Positions 55,395 to 59,525 of a stretch of 64,000 nt of DNA are shown here, in pieces. Under the pieces are notes generated by a model. It did not search any database and was not told the DNA's origin. It was given only the letters and a program-made list of their open reading frames with translations. Position 1 is the stretch's first letter, and every line of letters starts with the position of its first letter. The stretch covers positions 24,914,705 through 24,978,704 of the forward strand of contig CM054144.1 of assembly GCA_028751875.1 (NCBI GenBank), read 5' to 3'. The DNA is from Rapana venosa. Taxonomy: Eukaryota; Mollusca; Gastropoda; Neogastropoda; Muricidae. Made by a program: the position numbers and the translations under genes.

Positions 55395-57316
55395 CTGAAC
55401 AAAATTTTATTCCTTTTGCCCCTTTGGGGTTTCTCAGTATGCACACGCAAACACAAACATGCATGTCATACATGACAATCAGATACACATATTCAGACTA
55501 ACTCTGCCTATATAATTACTCTGACACCTCTAATTGCAAATGTTTTTCCTGATTTTTGCCTTTGACACAGTTCAACGGTAGCCTTTAAGCGACTACTACC
55601 ACAAAAGGGAAGTGGCTAAAGCAACAAACATTCACCCAACTATCCCTGATCACAACCAGAAAATGACCTGTGTTATCATATCTTCTGTCATAGCATGAAT
55701 CAATTTTGTGTATGGTGCTGTTCAAGCATGACATAACCTTATAAGCATGGTGTTGCTGTACTCATGTGTCATTTTGCACAATGCAAAGTCACTTGTTCTT
55801 GAAGAATAAGGATGTTTAAACTAAAATGACCTCCAAATTTTCCACAATTCCTAAAAATCCACCCTTTTTAAGAAAAAAAAAAAAATATATATATATCTGT
55901 GAATACTGCAAAAGGCACGACATGACAGATGAGATAGATGATGACACAAAGCATCAAGCGACTCTGATCCCACCTCTTTGAGCTGACTGTCGTTGTTCTT
56001 GGTCTTCATGCCCAGATAGCGTTCCTGAGACTGACAGAACTTCATCGTCTGCTTGTCAAAGTTCTTCTTCTCCTCCTGATGACATAATCATACATCATAC
56101 AATCAATATCATCATGTTGTTCTGGCAGGGTGTTTTTGACAATTACTTTACTCTGGGGAGTCATGTTAAACCAGCATCAAGCAGCTGGATCTGTTCAGTG
56201 TTGTTTGTAAACTTTGTGGAGAGGGTAGAACAAATGTTTTATACTGTGAATCATCCTCTGCCTTTACATCGTAAATATCTTTCTATAGTGACAATTTTTT
56301 TTAAGTATGTATTTTTTGTATGGTAATAATTATCTACCACCATAAAGCTTATTTCTCTCTTAGGGTGCATGTACAAAACACTTAATCATTGGGGGGGGGG
56401 AAAGAAGAATCAAGAAACTGTATGAAAAGTTTAATCTACACAATTCATTTTCACACCATCTCACAGTGATTTTCCTTTTTCGGGGAGGGTGGAGGGTGCT
56501 TTGAGTCATGTGTGTTTTTGGAGGGTTTGTTTTTCTTAAAATTTTAACTGCTCCTTTTGTTTAAGCTCACTTACCCTGTCCAAAGATTTGTTGTATCTTC
56601 TTTATGCTGCTTAAAATTTTTTAAAAACATCATCTTTTCCCCTTCTTGATATCTTTTCCTGCTTATCTTCCAGCACAAAACTGGTCTTTCTGCAGCGTTA
56701 CCTTGCTTCTTCTTTGTACAGCCTTTTCCCTCTTTTCCCTGTCAGTCTCACATCAAGCCCACGTATACTTGTCTACACTGCTACCATGTTTCCTAGAGGT
56801 CAGTACAGGCTGTGCTGCACCACAGCCAAGGGTTTCTTTCTTCTCCCAGCATCTCTATGTACAGCTCAGCCAGTTTCACGACAAGGCCTGGAATTCAGAA
56901 GCCTGTGGATCCTATTCCCTGGTACCTCAGATTACCCAGGCTTTATAACTGCTACTCTTCTCTAGGGGTTTTATTTTTTTCTCCCTGGTTGTGCTGTGCA
57001 GTGTCTCTTACTCTAACCTCCCTTGCATGAAGCAAAGCCACGTGAGTTGAGTGTTGACATTTGATCTACACAAAACAACCCCACCCTTCACATTCAAATT
57101 TTCTTCTCTTTTTTTGCTTTCACTCATGGCATGAGGGCTGTTGTTTGAAAATGGTGCTATCATGTTTACAATAGGTAACTGTAGTGCATGATTTCCACCC
57201 CCCCCCCCCCCTTTTCTTTCCTTTTAAAAAAAGTGTGTGTGTGTGCGCACGCATGTGTGTGCATGTGTGTGTTTATTCTTGTATTTTAACATCTGTTGCT
57301 TATTGATACTAGACAA

Positions 57317-57354
<38 letters not shown>

Positions 57355-57802
57355 ATGTGCATGTCTGTGTGTGTGTGTGTGCGTACATGTGTGTGTTTGT
57401 GTGCATGCGTGCGTGCGTGCGTGTGTGTGAGAATATGAAGTATAGCGATTTTTGTTATCTCTTTCTTTGTGGCTCACCTTTGCTGCACCAAGATTTTCTT
57501 TTCTAAAACACTCTAGTCGCTTGACAAACTGGTCCTCCGATGCTTCAATCTGCACACATTATCATCAGTAACGGTTTACTGCTAGATTACCACATATTTC
57601 TTATCACCTCAACTTTATTTAAAATTAATATTGAATGCATTTTAAGTGCTTGCACAGAAGGAAAAAAAATTAACATAAAAATACAGATAAAACTTAAATT
57701 GGGAAAAAATAGTTTTAAAAACCAATCTCGTATCACACCAAAATCCTGTGGCTTGTAATATCAGATGCCATTTGAGAGTTTGAGTCTTCTTTCAGTGACA
57801 GC

Positions 57803-57836
<34 letters not shown>

Positions 57837-57838
57837 CG

Positions 57839-57906
<68 letters not shown>

Positions 57907-58140
57907 TGAGTGACATTTTGACTTTGTTTTTTTTTTACATCGAGGATAATGGAATAAGCACTCATGTGCGTTTTTACATCCATTCCCCGTGTGTATGCGG
58001 TTTTGTAAATTTTGTCATCTGTTCCCACCGGCACACAATGGCCTACTCTTTCGAAAAGTGGAAGATGATTTAACGTGTGAGCAAGATGTTTTGCATGCGT
58101 TCGAACACGGGGCCTCAGTTTATGGTCTCATCCGAAGAAC

Positions 58141-58175
<35 letters not shown>

Positions 58176-58662
58176 CGTGCGTGCGTGTGTGTGTTTAAAG
58201 GGAAAGTGGCATGTGTGTGTACATGGGTCCAGGACATAAGTAAACAGAAAAAGGAGATGAGGAGGGATGAAAGAGAAAAGAAAGAGAAGTCAAGAAACAG
58301 AGAAGAAAAAAGAGTACATGTATACATGTCTATCTGCATAGTATGCATATCTGTGTATCTGTCTGTACATGTATGTGTCTGTATGCATGCATGTATGTAT
58401 CTGTGTACATATATATGTCTTTGTTTGTGCATGCCTTAATGATGGATTCATGAGTGTTTGCATATAATAAGTGTGTTTAATCATCTACCAAAATGCACAT
58501 GACTGCATGTACACAACACACACACACATTCATTTCTAACTGATAGTCTAACCCTAAACAGTATTAAATATTCTACTTACTAATGCCAATTCATACTCAC
58601 CATCTGCTCTCGAAGCTCCTCAATGTCGTTCAAGTATTTACCAAATTCTCCTAAGGACTTAG
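14795..58662 (-). CDS. Graf: GRAF-family RhoGAP (BAR-PH-RhoGAP-SH3), 24 exons, 5' partial
   Basis: GRAF proteins bind curved membrane through BAR and PH domains, speed GTP hydrolysis by RhoA/Cdc42 through the RhoGAP domain, and recruit partners such as FAK or dynamin through SH3; they act in endocytosis and actin control (family knowledge). Seen here: 24 exons in one frame with GT-AG junctions, 723 residues. BAR-like residues 1-150 ([24 protein letters not shown]), PH about 185-290 ([33 protein letters not shown]), RhoGAP about 305-485 (GLYRVVG with arginine finger R332; [12 protein letters not shown]), Ser/Pro-rich linker 487-665, SH3 about 667-720 ([21 protein letters not shown], stop). The SH3 rules out oligophrenin-1, which lacks it. 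Compared with vertebrate GRAF1 about 90 N-terminal residues are missing; they should lie right of the window. ARHGAP26, ARHGAP10 and ARHGAP42 cannot be told apart here. No frameshift or stop is seen. Confidence 0.95.
14890..15330 (-). other. Graf intron 23-24
   Basis: 441 bp, GT-AG, AT-rich, nothing else recognised. Confidence 0.9.
15331..15410 (-). CDS. Graf: Graf exon 23 (SH3, first half)
   Basis: 80 bp, [20 protein letters not shown] then NQMIYN, aligning with the ALYxCxAxHxSELSF start of the GRAF SH3. The usual ALY motif reads TRYP here. Acceptor TTTCAG, donor GTGAGT. Confidence 0.94.
16226..16765 (-). repeat. Minisatellite of splice-donor-like units
   Basis: Plus-strand unit about 17-20 bp, TTCACCTGTATTTACCA with variants; in the middle a dimer of about 37 bp (CTGTATTTACTAA then CTTTATTTACC) is itself repeated. 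In the transcript each CTG-type unit reads ATACAG/GTGAAT, close to a 5' splice site. Confidence 0.93.
16793..17121 (-). mobile_element. tRNA-derived SINE with (TA)n tail and 14-bp TSD
   Basis: Minus strand: tRNA-like head with box A GGTCGAGTGGTTTAGG and box B GGTTCGATCCC, a body, and a (TA)n 3' tail at 16793-16842. CCCTGAAAGGACTA occurs perfectly at 16779-16792 and 17122-17135 as target-site duplication. The intact Pol III boxes and TSD suggest a recent insertion. Family name not assigned. Confidence 0.9.
17194..17225. repeat. GATA/GACA microsatellite
   Basis: GATA and GACA tetramers followed by a T run. Confidence 0.9.
17314..17379. repeat. CA microsatellite with AACA spacing
   Basis: CACACACAA units, a higher-order periodic variant of CA. 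Confidence 0.9.
17871..18045 (+). repeat. Diverged tandem duplication of about 91 bp
   Basis: Both copies hold TGGCrTGTTTGGGG and TCTGTTATTTATATGATAAA at the same spacing; the middles differ. Confidence 0.8.
18530..18790 (+). mobile_element. Degenerate SINE
   Basis: Shares CTCCTGGAGTTAACA and AAGTCCTTCAGATGAGrCTA with the well preserved SINE at 26279-26640; head and tail are decayed. Confidence 0.65.
20077..20327. mobile_element. TTAA-flanked MITE with 12-bp perfect TIRs (251 bp)
   Basis: CCCTTTTCTTGC at 20077-20088 and its exact reverse complement at 20316-20327, flanked on both sides by TTAA (20073-20076 and 20328-20331). This is the layout of a piggyBac-type non-autonomous element; the interior is non-coding. 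Confidence 0.85.
21440..21480 (-). mobile_element. 41-bp LINE 3'-tail insertion with 7-bp TSD
   Basis: Reverse complement reads CAGCGCTATATAAATTCC then an ATT-rich end, the terminal sequence of the L2-like LINE at 29061-32977. AAATGAA at 21433-21439 is repeated exactly at 21481-21487. Nothing upstream in the LINE is included. Confidence 0.85.
21687..21729 (-). CDS. Graf: Graf exon 22 (linker microexon)
   Basis: 43 bp, (A)[13 protein letters not shown](L), between long introns. Supported by TTTTGCAG acceptor, GTAAGT donor and matching phase on both sides; low homology, and it may be alternatively spliced. Confidence 0.75.
23534..23559 (+). repeat. Homopolymer G26
   Basis: Uninterrupted run of 26 G; C-run in the Graf transcript. 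Confidence 0.95.
23800..23880. repeat. CA microsatellite
   Basis: CA with CG and CT variants. Confidence 0.9.
25945..26005 (-). mobile_element. SINE 3' end, fragment
   Basis: CGAGGATAATGGAATAAGCA then TCATGTGC and CATCCAGTCC, reverse complement of the shared SINE tail. Confidence 0.75.
26034..26278. repeat. TG and CA microsatellites
   Basis: TG block near 26034-26110, unique spacer, then CA at 26206-26278 leading straight into the SINE. Confidence 0.9.
26279..26640 (+). mobile_element. tRNA-derived SINE, near full length
   Basis: Head with box A TAGCCTAGTGGTTAGAA and box B GGGTTCAATTCC; body with TCCTTCAGATGAGACTA, GGCCATTGTGTGCCGGTGGG and ACTGGATGTAAAAAAGCA; 3' end TTATCCTCAATATAAAAGGA and an A-rich ATAAA tail. 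Best template in the window for this family. Confidence 0.88.
27060..27210. repeat. GA-rich and TG/GAGT microsatellites
   Basis: GA-rich tract 27060-27145, then TG and GAGT tetramers to about 27205. Confidence 0.85.
27835..28035 (-). CDS. Graf: Graf exon 21 (Ser/Gly-rich linker)
   Basis: 201 bp, GC-rich, (S)[20 protein letters not shown] then a Ser/Pro/Gly stretch with [22 protein letters not shown] disordered linker; PPDRPRRP could be an SH3 ligand. Acceptor GGCCAG, donor GTGAGT. Confidence 0.88.
28036..29026 (-). repeat. Minisatellite, proximal block (66 and 72 bp units)
   Basis: Plus-strand units with CTGTCTTTTGACGCTTC, TTTACAGCAGTAGCCAGC and GTGTCCCTTAGTCTTTAG. Two unit lengths, 66 and 72 bp, differ by one TACTCC insertion. 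The first unit overlaps the splice acceptor of exon 21. Both lengths are multiples of three, so one minus frame stays open for 119 codons; this is not a gene. Confidence 0.95.
29027..33792 (-). mobile_element. 5'-truncated L1/Tx1-like LINE, itself interrupted
   Basis: Target duplication CTTAGTCTTT at 29017-29026 and 33793-33802 bounds the insertion. Minus strand from 33792: end of the reverse-transcriptase ORF ([19 protein letters not shown], one stop, then [14 protein letters not shown], zinc finger [23 protein letters not shown]), ending near 33225. Its 3' UTR is split by the L2-like element and ends in a poly(A), seen as the T run 29027-29037. About 835 bp belong to this element. Confidence 0.85.
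29061..32977 (-). mobile_element. L2/CR1-like non-LTR retrotransposon, decayed, nested
   Basis: 3.9 kb on the minus strand. Single broken ORF from about 32694: endonuclease start ([23 protein letters not shown]), [10 protein letters not shown] near 31.73 kb, reverse transcriptase with [13 protein letters not shown] and YADDTQL near 30.15 kb, C-terminal [12 protein letters not shown] and LRSLHWLPV, last [13 protein letters not shown]. At least five frame breaks, so inactive. The 3' end is AGCGCTATATAAATTCC and ATT repeats. CACACAT at 29054-29060 and 32978-32984 is a likely target duplication. Confidence 0.9.
33793..35225 (-). repeat. Minisatellite, distal block (about 65 bp units)
   Basis: Continues the array of 28036-29026 but with a diverged unit: CTTACTTTTCCTCTTCCATC, TTTTGATGCTTCTATTC, CACAGCAGTAGCCAGCATGT. 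About 20 copies; CTCTTCCATC and CTTCTCTGTC versions alternate in part of it, showing higher-order structure. Copies near both ends are more diverged. Confidence 0.95.
35171..35211 (+). mobile_element. 41-bp LINE 3'-tail insertion with 5-bp TSD
   Basis: ATTCAGCGCTATATAAATTC followed by CATACATTATTTATT, inside a minisatellite unit that reads CCTTTAG...TTTAGTCTA around it; TTTAG at 35166-35170 and 35212-35216. The uninterrupted unit elsewhere reads CCTTTAGTCTACTTTTC. Confidence 0.85.
35364..35658 (-). CDS. Graf: Graf exon 20 (Ser/Pro-rich linker)
   Basis: 295 bp, the largest exon: 98 residues from [14 protein letters not shown] to [10 protein letters not shown], with a run of seven Ser. The start IFKTAPGDP matches the segment right after RhoGAP in GRAF1. 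Donor AAAA|GTTAGG was chosen because the leftover A makes Ser with exon 21; reading on gives an immediate stop. Confidence 0.88.
35745..36091 (-). mobile_element. tRNA-derived SINE
   Basis: Minus strand head GGTGGCAGGATGGTTAAGAC with box B GGGTTCAATTCCC; the body and tail match the 26.3 kb SINE (CATTGTGTGCTGGTGGGAAC, ACTGGATGTAAAAAGCAC, TTATCCTCGATATAAAAG). The head differs from that copy. Confidence 0.85.
36107..36327. repeat. Pentanucleotide array (TAGTG)n-(CAGTG)n
   Basis: About 220 bp of 5-bp units. Left and outer right units are TAGTG; a central-right block of about 14 consecutive units is CAGTG, a single-base variant homogenised as a block. Confidence 0.93.
36665..36790 (-). mobile_element. 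SINE fragment with tRNA-like head
   Basis: Minus strand GATGGCACAGTGGATCAGGG resembles box A; the inner part matches the CTCAGCTAAAGCTCTGAGGTTC tail wording in shorter pieces. Decayed. Confidence 0.55.
36848..37044 (-). repeat. 17-bp minisatellite, left block
   Basis: Plus-strand unit GACTGAATATTGAGAAA with GACA variants, about 11 units, more regular toward the right. Confidence 0.9.
37060..37435 (-). mobile_element. RTE-like LINE C-terminal fragment
   Basis: Minus strand: [47 protein letters not shown] then stop, then [19 protein letters not shown]. The Trp expected after GRPxK/T is a TAG stop. It sits between two blocks of the same 17-bp satellite family. Confidence 0.8.
37437..37813 (-). 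repeat. 17-bp minisatellite, right block
   Basis: Plus-strand unit ACTGAGACAGACTGAAC, about 22 units, related to the left block but with ACACTGAGACA in place of ATATTGAGAAA. No stop in any minus frame. Ends about 35 bp from the exon 19 donor. Confidence 0.93.
37848..38007 (-). CDS. Graf: Graf exon 19 (RhoGAP C-terminal part)
   Basis: 160 bp, includes [18 protein letters not shown] and [20 protein letters not shown], the signature end of a GRAF RhoGAP domain. Clearly higher GC than its surroundings. Donor GTACTG; a 17-bp minisatellite begins about 35 bp downstream. Confidence 0.97.
38085..38200 (-). mobile_element. SINE 3' half, fragment
   Basis: CTCAACTAGAGCTCCCAG, CACCAATGG, then GGTAGCCATATTCTGACTTC; same order as 1776-1872. 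Confidence 0.65.
38226..38410. repeat. TG-rich microsatellite
   Basis: TG with GCGC, GCATGC and GGG interruptions; CA-rich in the Graf transcript. Confidence 0.88.
38529..38634 (-). CDS. Graf: Graf exon 18 (RhoGAP)
   Basis: 106 bp, (K)[20 protein letters not shown] followed by [13 protein letters not shown](R), matching RhoGAP helices near LPxxNxxxLxxLxxHL. Donor GTTTTG is non-consensus after +2; frame to exon 19 is intact. Confidence 0.93.
38736..39004 (+). mobile_element. SINE, 5' part (interrupted)
   Basis: Head GGTGGCAGGAGGGTCAAGAC, box B GGGTTTGGTTCCC; body to GTCATGCTTAGACACCATCC. Continues at 39722 after the inserted element. Confidence 0.82.
39009..39717. mobile_element. Putative piggyBac-like non-autonomous element (709 bp)
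   Basis: Terminal repeats CCACTAGACTGCC (39009-39021) and, reversed, CCTCTTAACTGCC (39705-39717), 10 of 13 match. Subterminal repeats GTGCACCCTATACGCC (39050-39065) and, reversed, GTGCACCCTATATGCC (39681-39696), 15 of 16. Spacers are unequal, 28 and 8 bp. Flanks are TCAA and TTAA. Left end has two palindromes of CCCCGGAAATTCTCCGGGG type. No transposase ORF. Confidence 0.65.
39722..39833 (+). mobile_element. SINE, 3' part (after insertion)
   Basis: TTAAGTCGGAATGCAGCTAC then CTAAATGG, a G-run, AAATCCCACCACTGGTGAAC and GAGCTCTAGC: the tail that follows GACACCATCCC in the intact order at 54600-54850. Confidence 0.75.
40049..40107 (-). CDS. Graf: Graf exon 17 (RhoGAP)
   Basis: 59 bp, (R)[27 protein letters not shown] is the conserved RhoGAP motif that follows the LR of exon 16. 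Acceptor TTCAG, donor GTAAGT. Confidence 0.96.
40108..40594 (-). other. Graf intron 16-17
   Basis: 487 bp, GT-AG; several short CA tracts (about 40150-40220, 40375-40490, 40548-40565), which read as UG in the transcript. Confidence 0.88.
40595..40682 (-). CDS. Graf: Graf exon 16 (RhoGAP)
   Basis: 88 bp, (D)[20 protein letters not shown] then TSAIKNYL(R). Acceptor TTCACAG; donor GTTCGT is weak but keeps frame and homology. Confidence 0.93.
41095..41262 (+). mobile_element. SINE, 5'-truncated
   Basis: From AACACTTTGTGTACACG through AGGCCATTGTGTGCCGGTGG to ATTATCCTCAATATAAAAGA. Confidence 0.82.
41270..41340 (+). mobile_element. SINE 3' end, second copy
   Basis: TACAAAAGCACATGAGAGCT, TTATCCTTGAAATAC and an A-rich end, right next to the previous copy. 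Confidence 0.65.
41347..41430. repeat. CA then CT microsatellite
   Basis: Short CA then about 66 bp CT with TTCT variants; the Graf transcript has a GA tract about 45 bases past the exon 15 donor. Confidence 0.92.
41477..41551 (-). CDS. Graf: Graf exon 15 (RhoGAP, arginine finger)
   Basis: 75 bp, (G)[20 protein letters not shown] then KLAL. The Arg in GLYRVVG is the catalytic arginine finger that GAPs insert into the GTPase site, so the domain should be active. Donor GTAAGT. Confidence 0.97.
41632..41840. repeat. Compound TG microsatellite
   Basis: TG, TGCG and GAGTG blocks with a twice-repeated CCTGATTGCTTG spacer. Confidence 0.9.
42463..42629. repeat. Compound CA microsatellite beside exon 14
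   Basis: CA with GCATGC and AAACAGAAA blocks; ends about 14 bp from the exon 14 donor, so the transcript carries a UG-rich tract there. Confidence 0.9.
42643..42705 (-). CDS. Graf: Graf exon 14 (RhoGAP start)
   Basis: 63 bp, (T)[20 protein letters not shown](G), matching the LDxIGFxIIRKCI opening of the GRAF RhoGAP domain. Donor GTAAGA is followed within about 20 bases by a long TG tract in the transcript. Confidence 0.95.
42706..43269 (-). other. Graf intron 13-14
   Basis: 564 bp, GT-AG; contains a SINE copy. Confidence 0.88.
42960..43165 (+). mobile_element. SINE, 5'-truncated
   Basis: CCCATGTGCAAACGCATGCA, AGGCCATTGTGTGCCGGTGT and ATTATCCTCGAAATGAAAGG, same family as 26279-26640. Confidence 0.8.
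43270..43309 (-). CDS. Graf: Graf exon 13 (PH-RhoGAP linker)
   Basis: 40 bp, [13 protein letters not shown] plus one base. Poorly conserved linker; placed by splice sites (CCAG / GTAAGT) and frame. Confidence 0.82.
43310..43924 (-). other. Graf intron 12-13
   Basis: 615 bp, GT-AG. TG tract at 43345-43502 and a 25-bp perfect tandem duplication at 43871-43920 beside the exon 12 donor. Confidence 0.88.
43925..44003 (-). CDS. Graf: Graf exon 12 (PH C-terminal helix)
   Basis: 79 bp, [20 protein letters not shown] then MDGKEP, with the invariant PH-helix Trp. Acceptor TTTTACAG lies 35 bp from a 240-bp trinucleotide array; donor GTGAGT sits at the edge of a 25-bp tandem duplication. Confidence 0.95.
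44038..44275. repeat. Compound trinucleotide array
   Basis: GGA/GAA, GTG, GCA/GTA, then AAG/ATG blocks. In the transcript this is a CCU/UAC/UGC tract ending about 35 bases before the exon 12 acceptor. Confidence 0.93.
44574..44660. repeat. GA / G-rich and CT tracts
   Basis: GAGAGA then GGGGGAGGGAGGGGGG, and a CT run at 44641-44655. Confidence 0.85.
44715..45009 (+). mobile_element. LINE ORF2 C-terminal fragment
   Basis: Plus strand [17 protein letters not shown], then zinc-finger-like [20 protein letters not shown] and [25 protein letters not shown]. This C-x2-C...H...C form is common at the end of mollusc non-LTR elements; clade not assigned. Confidence 0.75.
45101..45195. repeat. (CT)n microsatellite
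   Basis: About 84 bp CT followed by short CA. Confidence 0.95.
45369..45425 (-). CDS. Graf: Graf exon 11 (PH)
   Basis: 57 bp with a split Arg codon at each end, [18 protein letters not shown], matching the highly conserved RKTDSIEKRFCFDV segment. Acceptor GTGCAG, donor GTGAGA. Confidence 0.94.
45622..45720 (+). mobile_element. SINE 3' half, fragment
   Basis: GTTGGAATGCAGCTACCTTA, ATGGCGGGCAAAAATGG, CACCATTGGTGAGCTTC, GAGCTCTAGC; same tail as 39722-39833. Confidence 0.75.
45756..45948 (-). mobile_element. TTAA-flanked MITE, copy B, with insertion
   Basis: Reverse-orientation copy of 9859-10011, flanked by TTAA at 45752-45755 and 45949-45952. 193 bp; removing the 40-bp LINE-tail insertion (TSD included) gives 153 bp, the length of copy A. 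Shared wording includes ACTATCCCTAC, ACTGTGCACATTTG and AGATGGTTGGTTACCC. Confidence 0.82.
45784..45818 (+). mobile_element. 35-bp LINE 3'-tail insertion with 5-bp TSD
   Basis: CACTATATAAATTCCATACA then ATT repeats, flanked by TATAG at 45779-45783 and 45819-45823. The site is empty in MITE copy A (TTCTATTGGGTAACC). Confidence 0.82.
46002..46039 (-). CDS. Graf: Graf exon 10 (PH microexon)
   Basis: 38 bp, 12 residues [12 protein letters not shown] plus a split Arg. Acceptor TTTTCAG, donor GTAAGA. Too short to stand alone; the frame with exons 9 and 11 and the SVILKSCTR-like alignment support it. Confidence 0.88.
46785..46958. repeat. CA microsatellite and G-run
   Basis: CA with CGCA and CT variants to 46912, then a G-rich run near 46933-46958. 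Confidence 0.9.
47155..47320. repeat. CTGT/TG microsatellite
   Basis: CTGT tetramers mixed with TG and CT. Confidence 0.9.
47597..47755 (+). repeat. G/T-rich tract with G-runs
   Basis: G-runs near 47607-47628 and 47742-47754 separated by GGTTT/GTTTT motifs. Confidence 0.85.
49041..49138 (-). CDS. Graf: Graf exon 9 (PH)
   Basis: 98 bp: (K)[20 protein letters not shown] then [12 protein letters not shown], the PH strands with the conserved Trp-x-Lys-x-Tyr-Cys. Acceptor GCCAG, donor GTGAGC. Confidence 0.95.
49139..49928 (-). other. Graf intron 8-9
   Basis: 790 bp, GT-AG; CA tract 49219-49260, otherwise AT-rich. Confidence 0.88.
49929..49998 (-). CDS. Graf: Graf exon 8 (PH start)
   Basis: 70 bp, 23 residues plus one base: [20 protein letters not shown] then CEK; the GYLYL strand opens the PH domain. 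Donor AAAA|GTCAGT was chosen because it restores Lys across the junction with exon 9. Confidence 0.9.
50780..50875. repeat. CA then CT microsatellite
   Basis: CA about 30 bp then CT about 60 bp. Confidence 0.93.
51280..51400 (+). mobile_element. C-run and SINE 3' end
   Basis: C-run about 51281-51294, then from about 51340 GACTAGATGTAAAAAAGCAC and TTATCCTCGAAATAAAAG, the SINE tail. Confidence 0.7.
52520..52594 (-). CDS. Graf: Graf exon 7 (BAR-PH linker)
   Basis: 75 bp, phase 0, [20 protein letters not shown] plus EMRGS, matching the TRNRFEGTR...LMKKM linker helix. Acceptor TGACAG, donor GTAAGA. Confidence 0.93.
52595..53063 (-). other. Graf intron 6-7
   Basis: 469 bp, GT-AG, nothing else recognised. 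Confidence 0.9.
53064..53125 (-). CDS. Graf: Graf exon 6 (BAR end)
   Basis: 62 bp, completes the split Gly and encodes [20 protein letters not shown]. Acceptor GGATAG is pyrimidine-poor but is the only in-frame choice; donor GTAAGG. Confidence 0.92.
53126..54109 (-). other. Graf intron 5-6
   Basis: 984 bp, GT-AG; compound CA/CT tract at 53494-53594. Confidence 0.88.
54110..54152 (-). CDS. Graf: Graf exon 5 (BAR)
   Basis: 43 bp, starts phase 0 and ends after one base of a Gly codon: [14 protein letters not shown](G), matching the LL..L..L.TFYHHG helix. Acceptor TTACAG, donor GTAAGA. Confidence 0.93.
54153..55125 (-). other. Graf intron 4-5
   Basis: 973 bp, GT-AG; a SINE and a short C-rich run near 54888. 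Confidence 0.88.
54600..54850 (+). mobile_element. SINE body joining both tail modules
   Basis: AAGTCCTTCAGATGAAACTA, AATAGGCCATTTCATGCTGG, GTTTAGACACCATCCCCAAA, GGTTACCTGAATGATGG. It shows in one piece the order of modules seen separately elsewhere. Confidence 0.78.
55126..55236 (-). CDS. Graf: Graf exon 4 (BAR)
   Basis: 111 bp, phase 0, 37 residues including [20 protein letters not shown] and [14 protein letters not shown], the most conserved stretch of the GRAF BAR domain. Acceptor TTACAG, donor GTGAGT. Confidence 0.96.
55237..55973 (-). other. Graf intron 3-4
   Basis: 737 bp, GT-AG; CA tract at 55337-55393, otherwise AT-rich. Confidence 0.88.
55974..56075 (-). CDS. Graf: Graf exon 3 (BAR)
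   Basis: 102 bp, phase 0, 34 residues from EEKKNFDKQ to [11 protein letters not shown]; a basic coiled-coil segment of the BAR domain. Acceptor ATCAG, donor GTGGGA. Confidence 0.95.
56076..57477 (-). other. Graf intron 2-3
   Basis: 1.4 kb, GT-AG; G-run near 56391-56400, C-run 57197-57211 and TG tract 57234-57430. Plus-strand ORFs near 56646-57030 have no family signal. Confidence 0.86.
57478..57549 (-). CDS. Graf: Graf exon 2 (BAR)
   Basis: 72 bp, phase 0 at both ends, 24 residues ending [10 protein letters not shown], a hallmark GRAF/oligophrenin BAR motif. Acceptor TGTGCAG, donor GTGAGC. Confidence 0.95.
57810..57910. repeat. (TG)n-(CGTG)n microsatellite
   Basis: About 25 bp TG then about 75 bp of pure CGTG tetramers, an alternating purine-pyrimidine tract. 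Confidence 0.95.
57935..58140 (-). mobile_element. SINE, truncated
   Basis: CGAGGATAATGGAATAAGCA, GTTCCCACCGGCACACAATG, GGGCCTCAGTTTATGGTCTC; reverse complement of the 26.3 kb family; ends at a TG tract. Confidence 0.82.
58142..58193. repeat. TG/TGCG microsatellite
   Basis: TG then GTGC units. Confidence 0.9.
58601..58662 (-). CDS. Graf: Graf exon 1 of window (BAR helix)
   Basis: 62 bp: two bases of a split codon, then 20 residues ([20 protein letters not shown]) matching the BAR helix around SLQEF in GRAF. Acceptor TTGCAG, donor GTGAGT. It is not the true first exon, because BAR starts earlier. Confidence 0.9.
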
Positions 58663-58740
58663 CTGCAACATACACACAAAAACACGTCATAAAGGATTGA
58701 CACATCTGAAAACGATCTCCTTGTGTTGAAAACAAAAATA

Positions 58741-58985
58741 TACAGCAAAGAATAATGCTGGCACAGTGGTTTGGGTACTGAACTGTGTGTATGGACTCCA
58801 GGGTTCGATTCCCTGGTGTGGTATGTTTACCATTCTTGTCTTCTTCAAGTTGCTATAGGTTCTCAACTCCATGCGAGCACTCCAAATCAAGGGCATAAAT
58901 TCACAGCAAACGTTCCTGTTTGACTTTAGAAGGAGCAGTTGTTGGTGCAAGGCCATGTTCCATCTGTATAGGCAATCATGTTCTG
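58741..58985 (+). mobile_element. tRNA-derived SINE, different head
   Basis: GCTGGCACAGTGGTTTGGGT (box A) and AGGGTTCGATTCCCTGG (box B), followed by a body not shared with the other copies here. Confidence 0.7.
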
Positions 58986-58994
58986 ATTTTTTTT

Positions 58995-59106
58995 TCATTC
59001 CTCAGCTAGAGCTCCGAAGTTCACCAATGGAAAGATTTTACATAATTTTGTATGCGACCATTTTCACCCACCATGAAGGTAGCCACATTCCGACTCAGGG
59101 GATATT
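58995..59106 (-). mobile_element. SINE 3' half, fragment
   Basis: CCTCAGCTAGAGCTCCGAAG, TTCACCAATGG, CACCATGAAGGTAGCCAC, ATTCCGACTCAGGGG; inverted relative to the head just before it. Confidence 0.72.
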
Positions 59107-59525
59107 TCTTATTTTAGGGGTATTTTTGTAGCTTTTTACTGACATGTAGTAACTCGGCTTGAAATCAAAATTATCATCGAAGCTAATGAGAAGCTTTATT
59201 TTGAAGAAGGTGACTGAGTTAGCATTATTATTCTACTGCAGCTGATTAATCAAGCAATATCTTATATAAAATGTAATCAGCATAAAAGCCATTAATGGAA
59301 AATTGTAGGTTATCTTTATTAACAGAGTAGAAACAATGTTCCCATTTTCTTCCTAAAAATTACAGTACACCTTAACAGCACGCACTGGCTGAGAACTATC
59401 CTGAATGCTCCAGCAAGAACTTGTGAATTATTAAGAAGTACAAAGCATGAAGTTCTCTGTTGAGAATTGCCAGACAAATTGATTCAGACGTAAAATCGTT
59501 TACAAAGAATGATATACCACATAGA

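Larger units (their letters stand above)
57550..58600 (-). other. Graf intron 1-2
   Basis: 1.05 kb, GT-AG; TG/CGTG tract, SINE copy, second TG tract. Confidence 0.88.

Noticed and set aside
56646..57030. Overlapping plus-strand ORFs with a hydrophobic start
   Set aside because: Two overlapping frames of similar length, no family signal, no splice or codon support; intronic.
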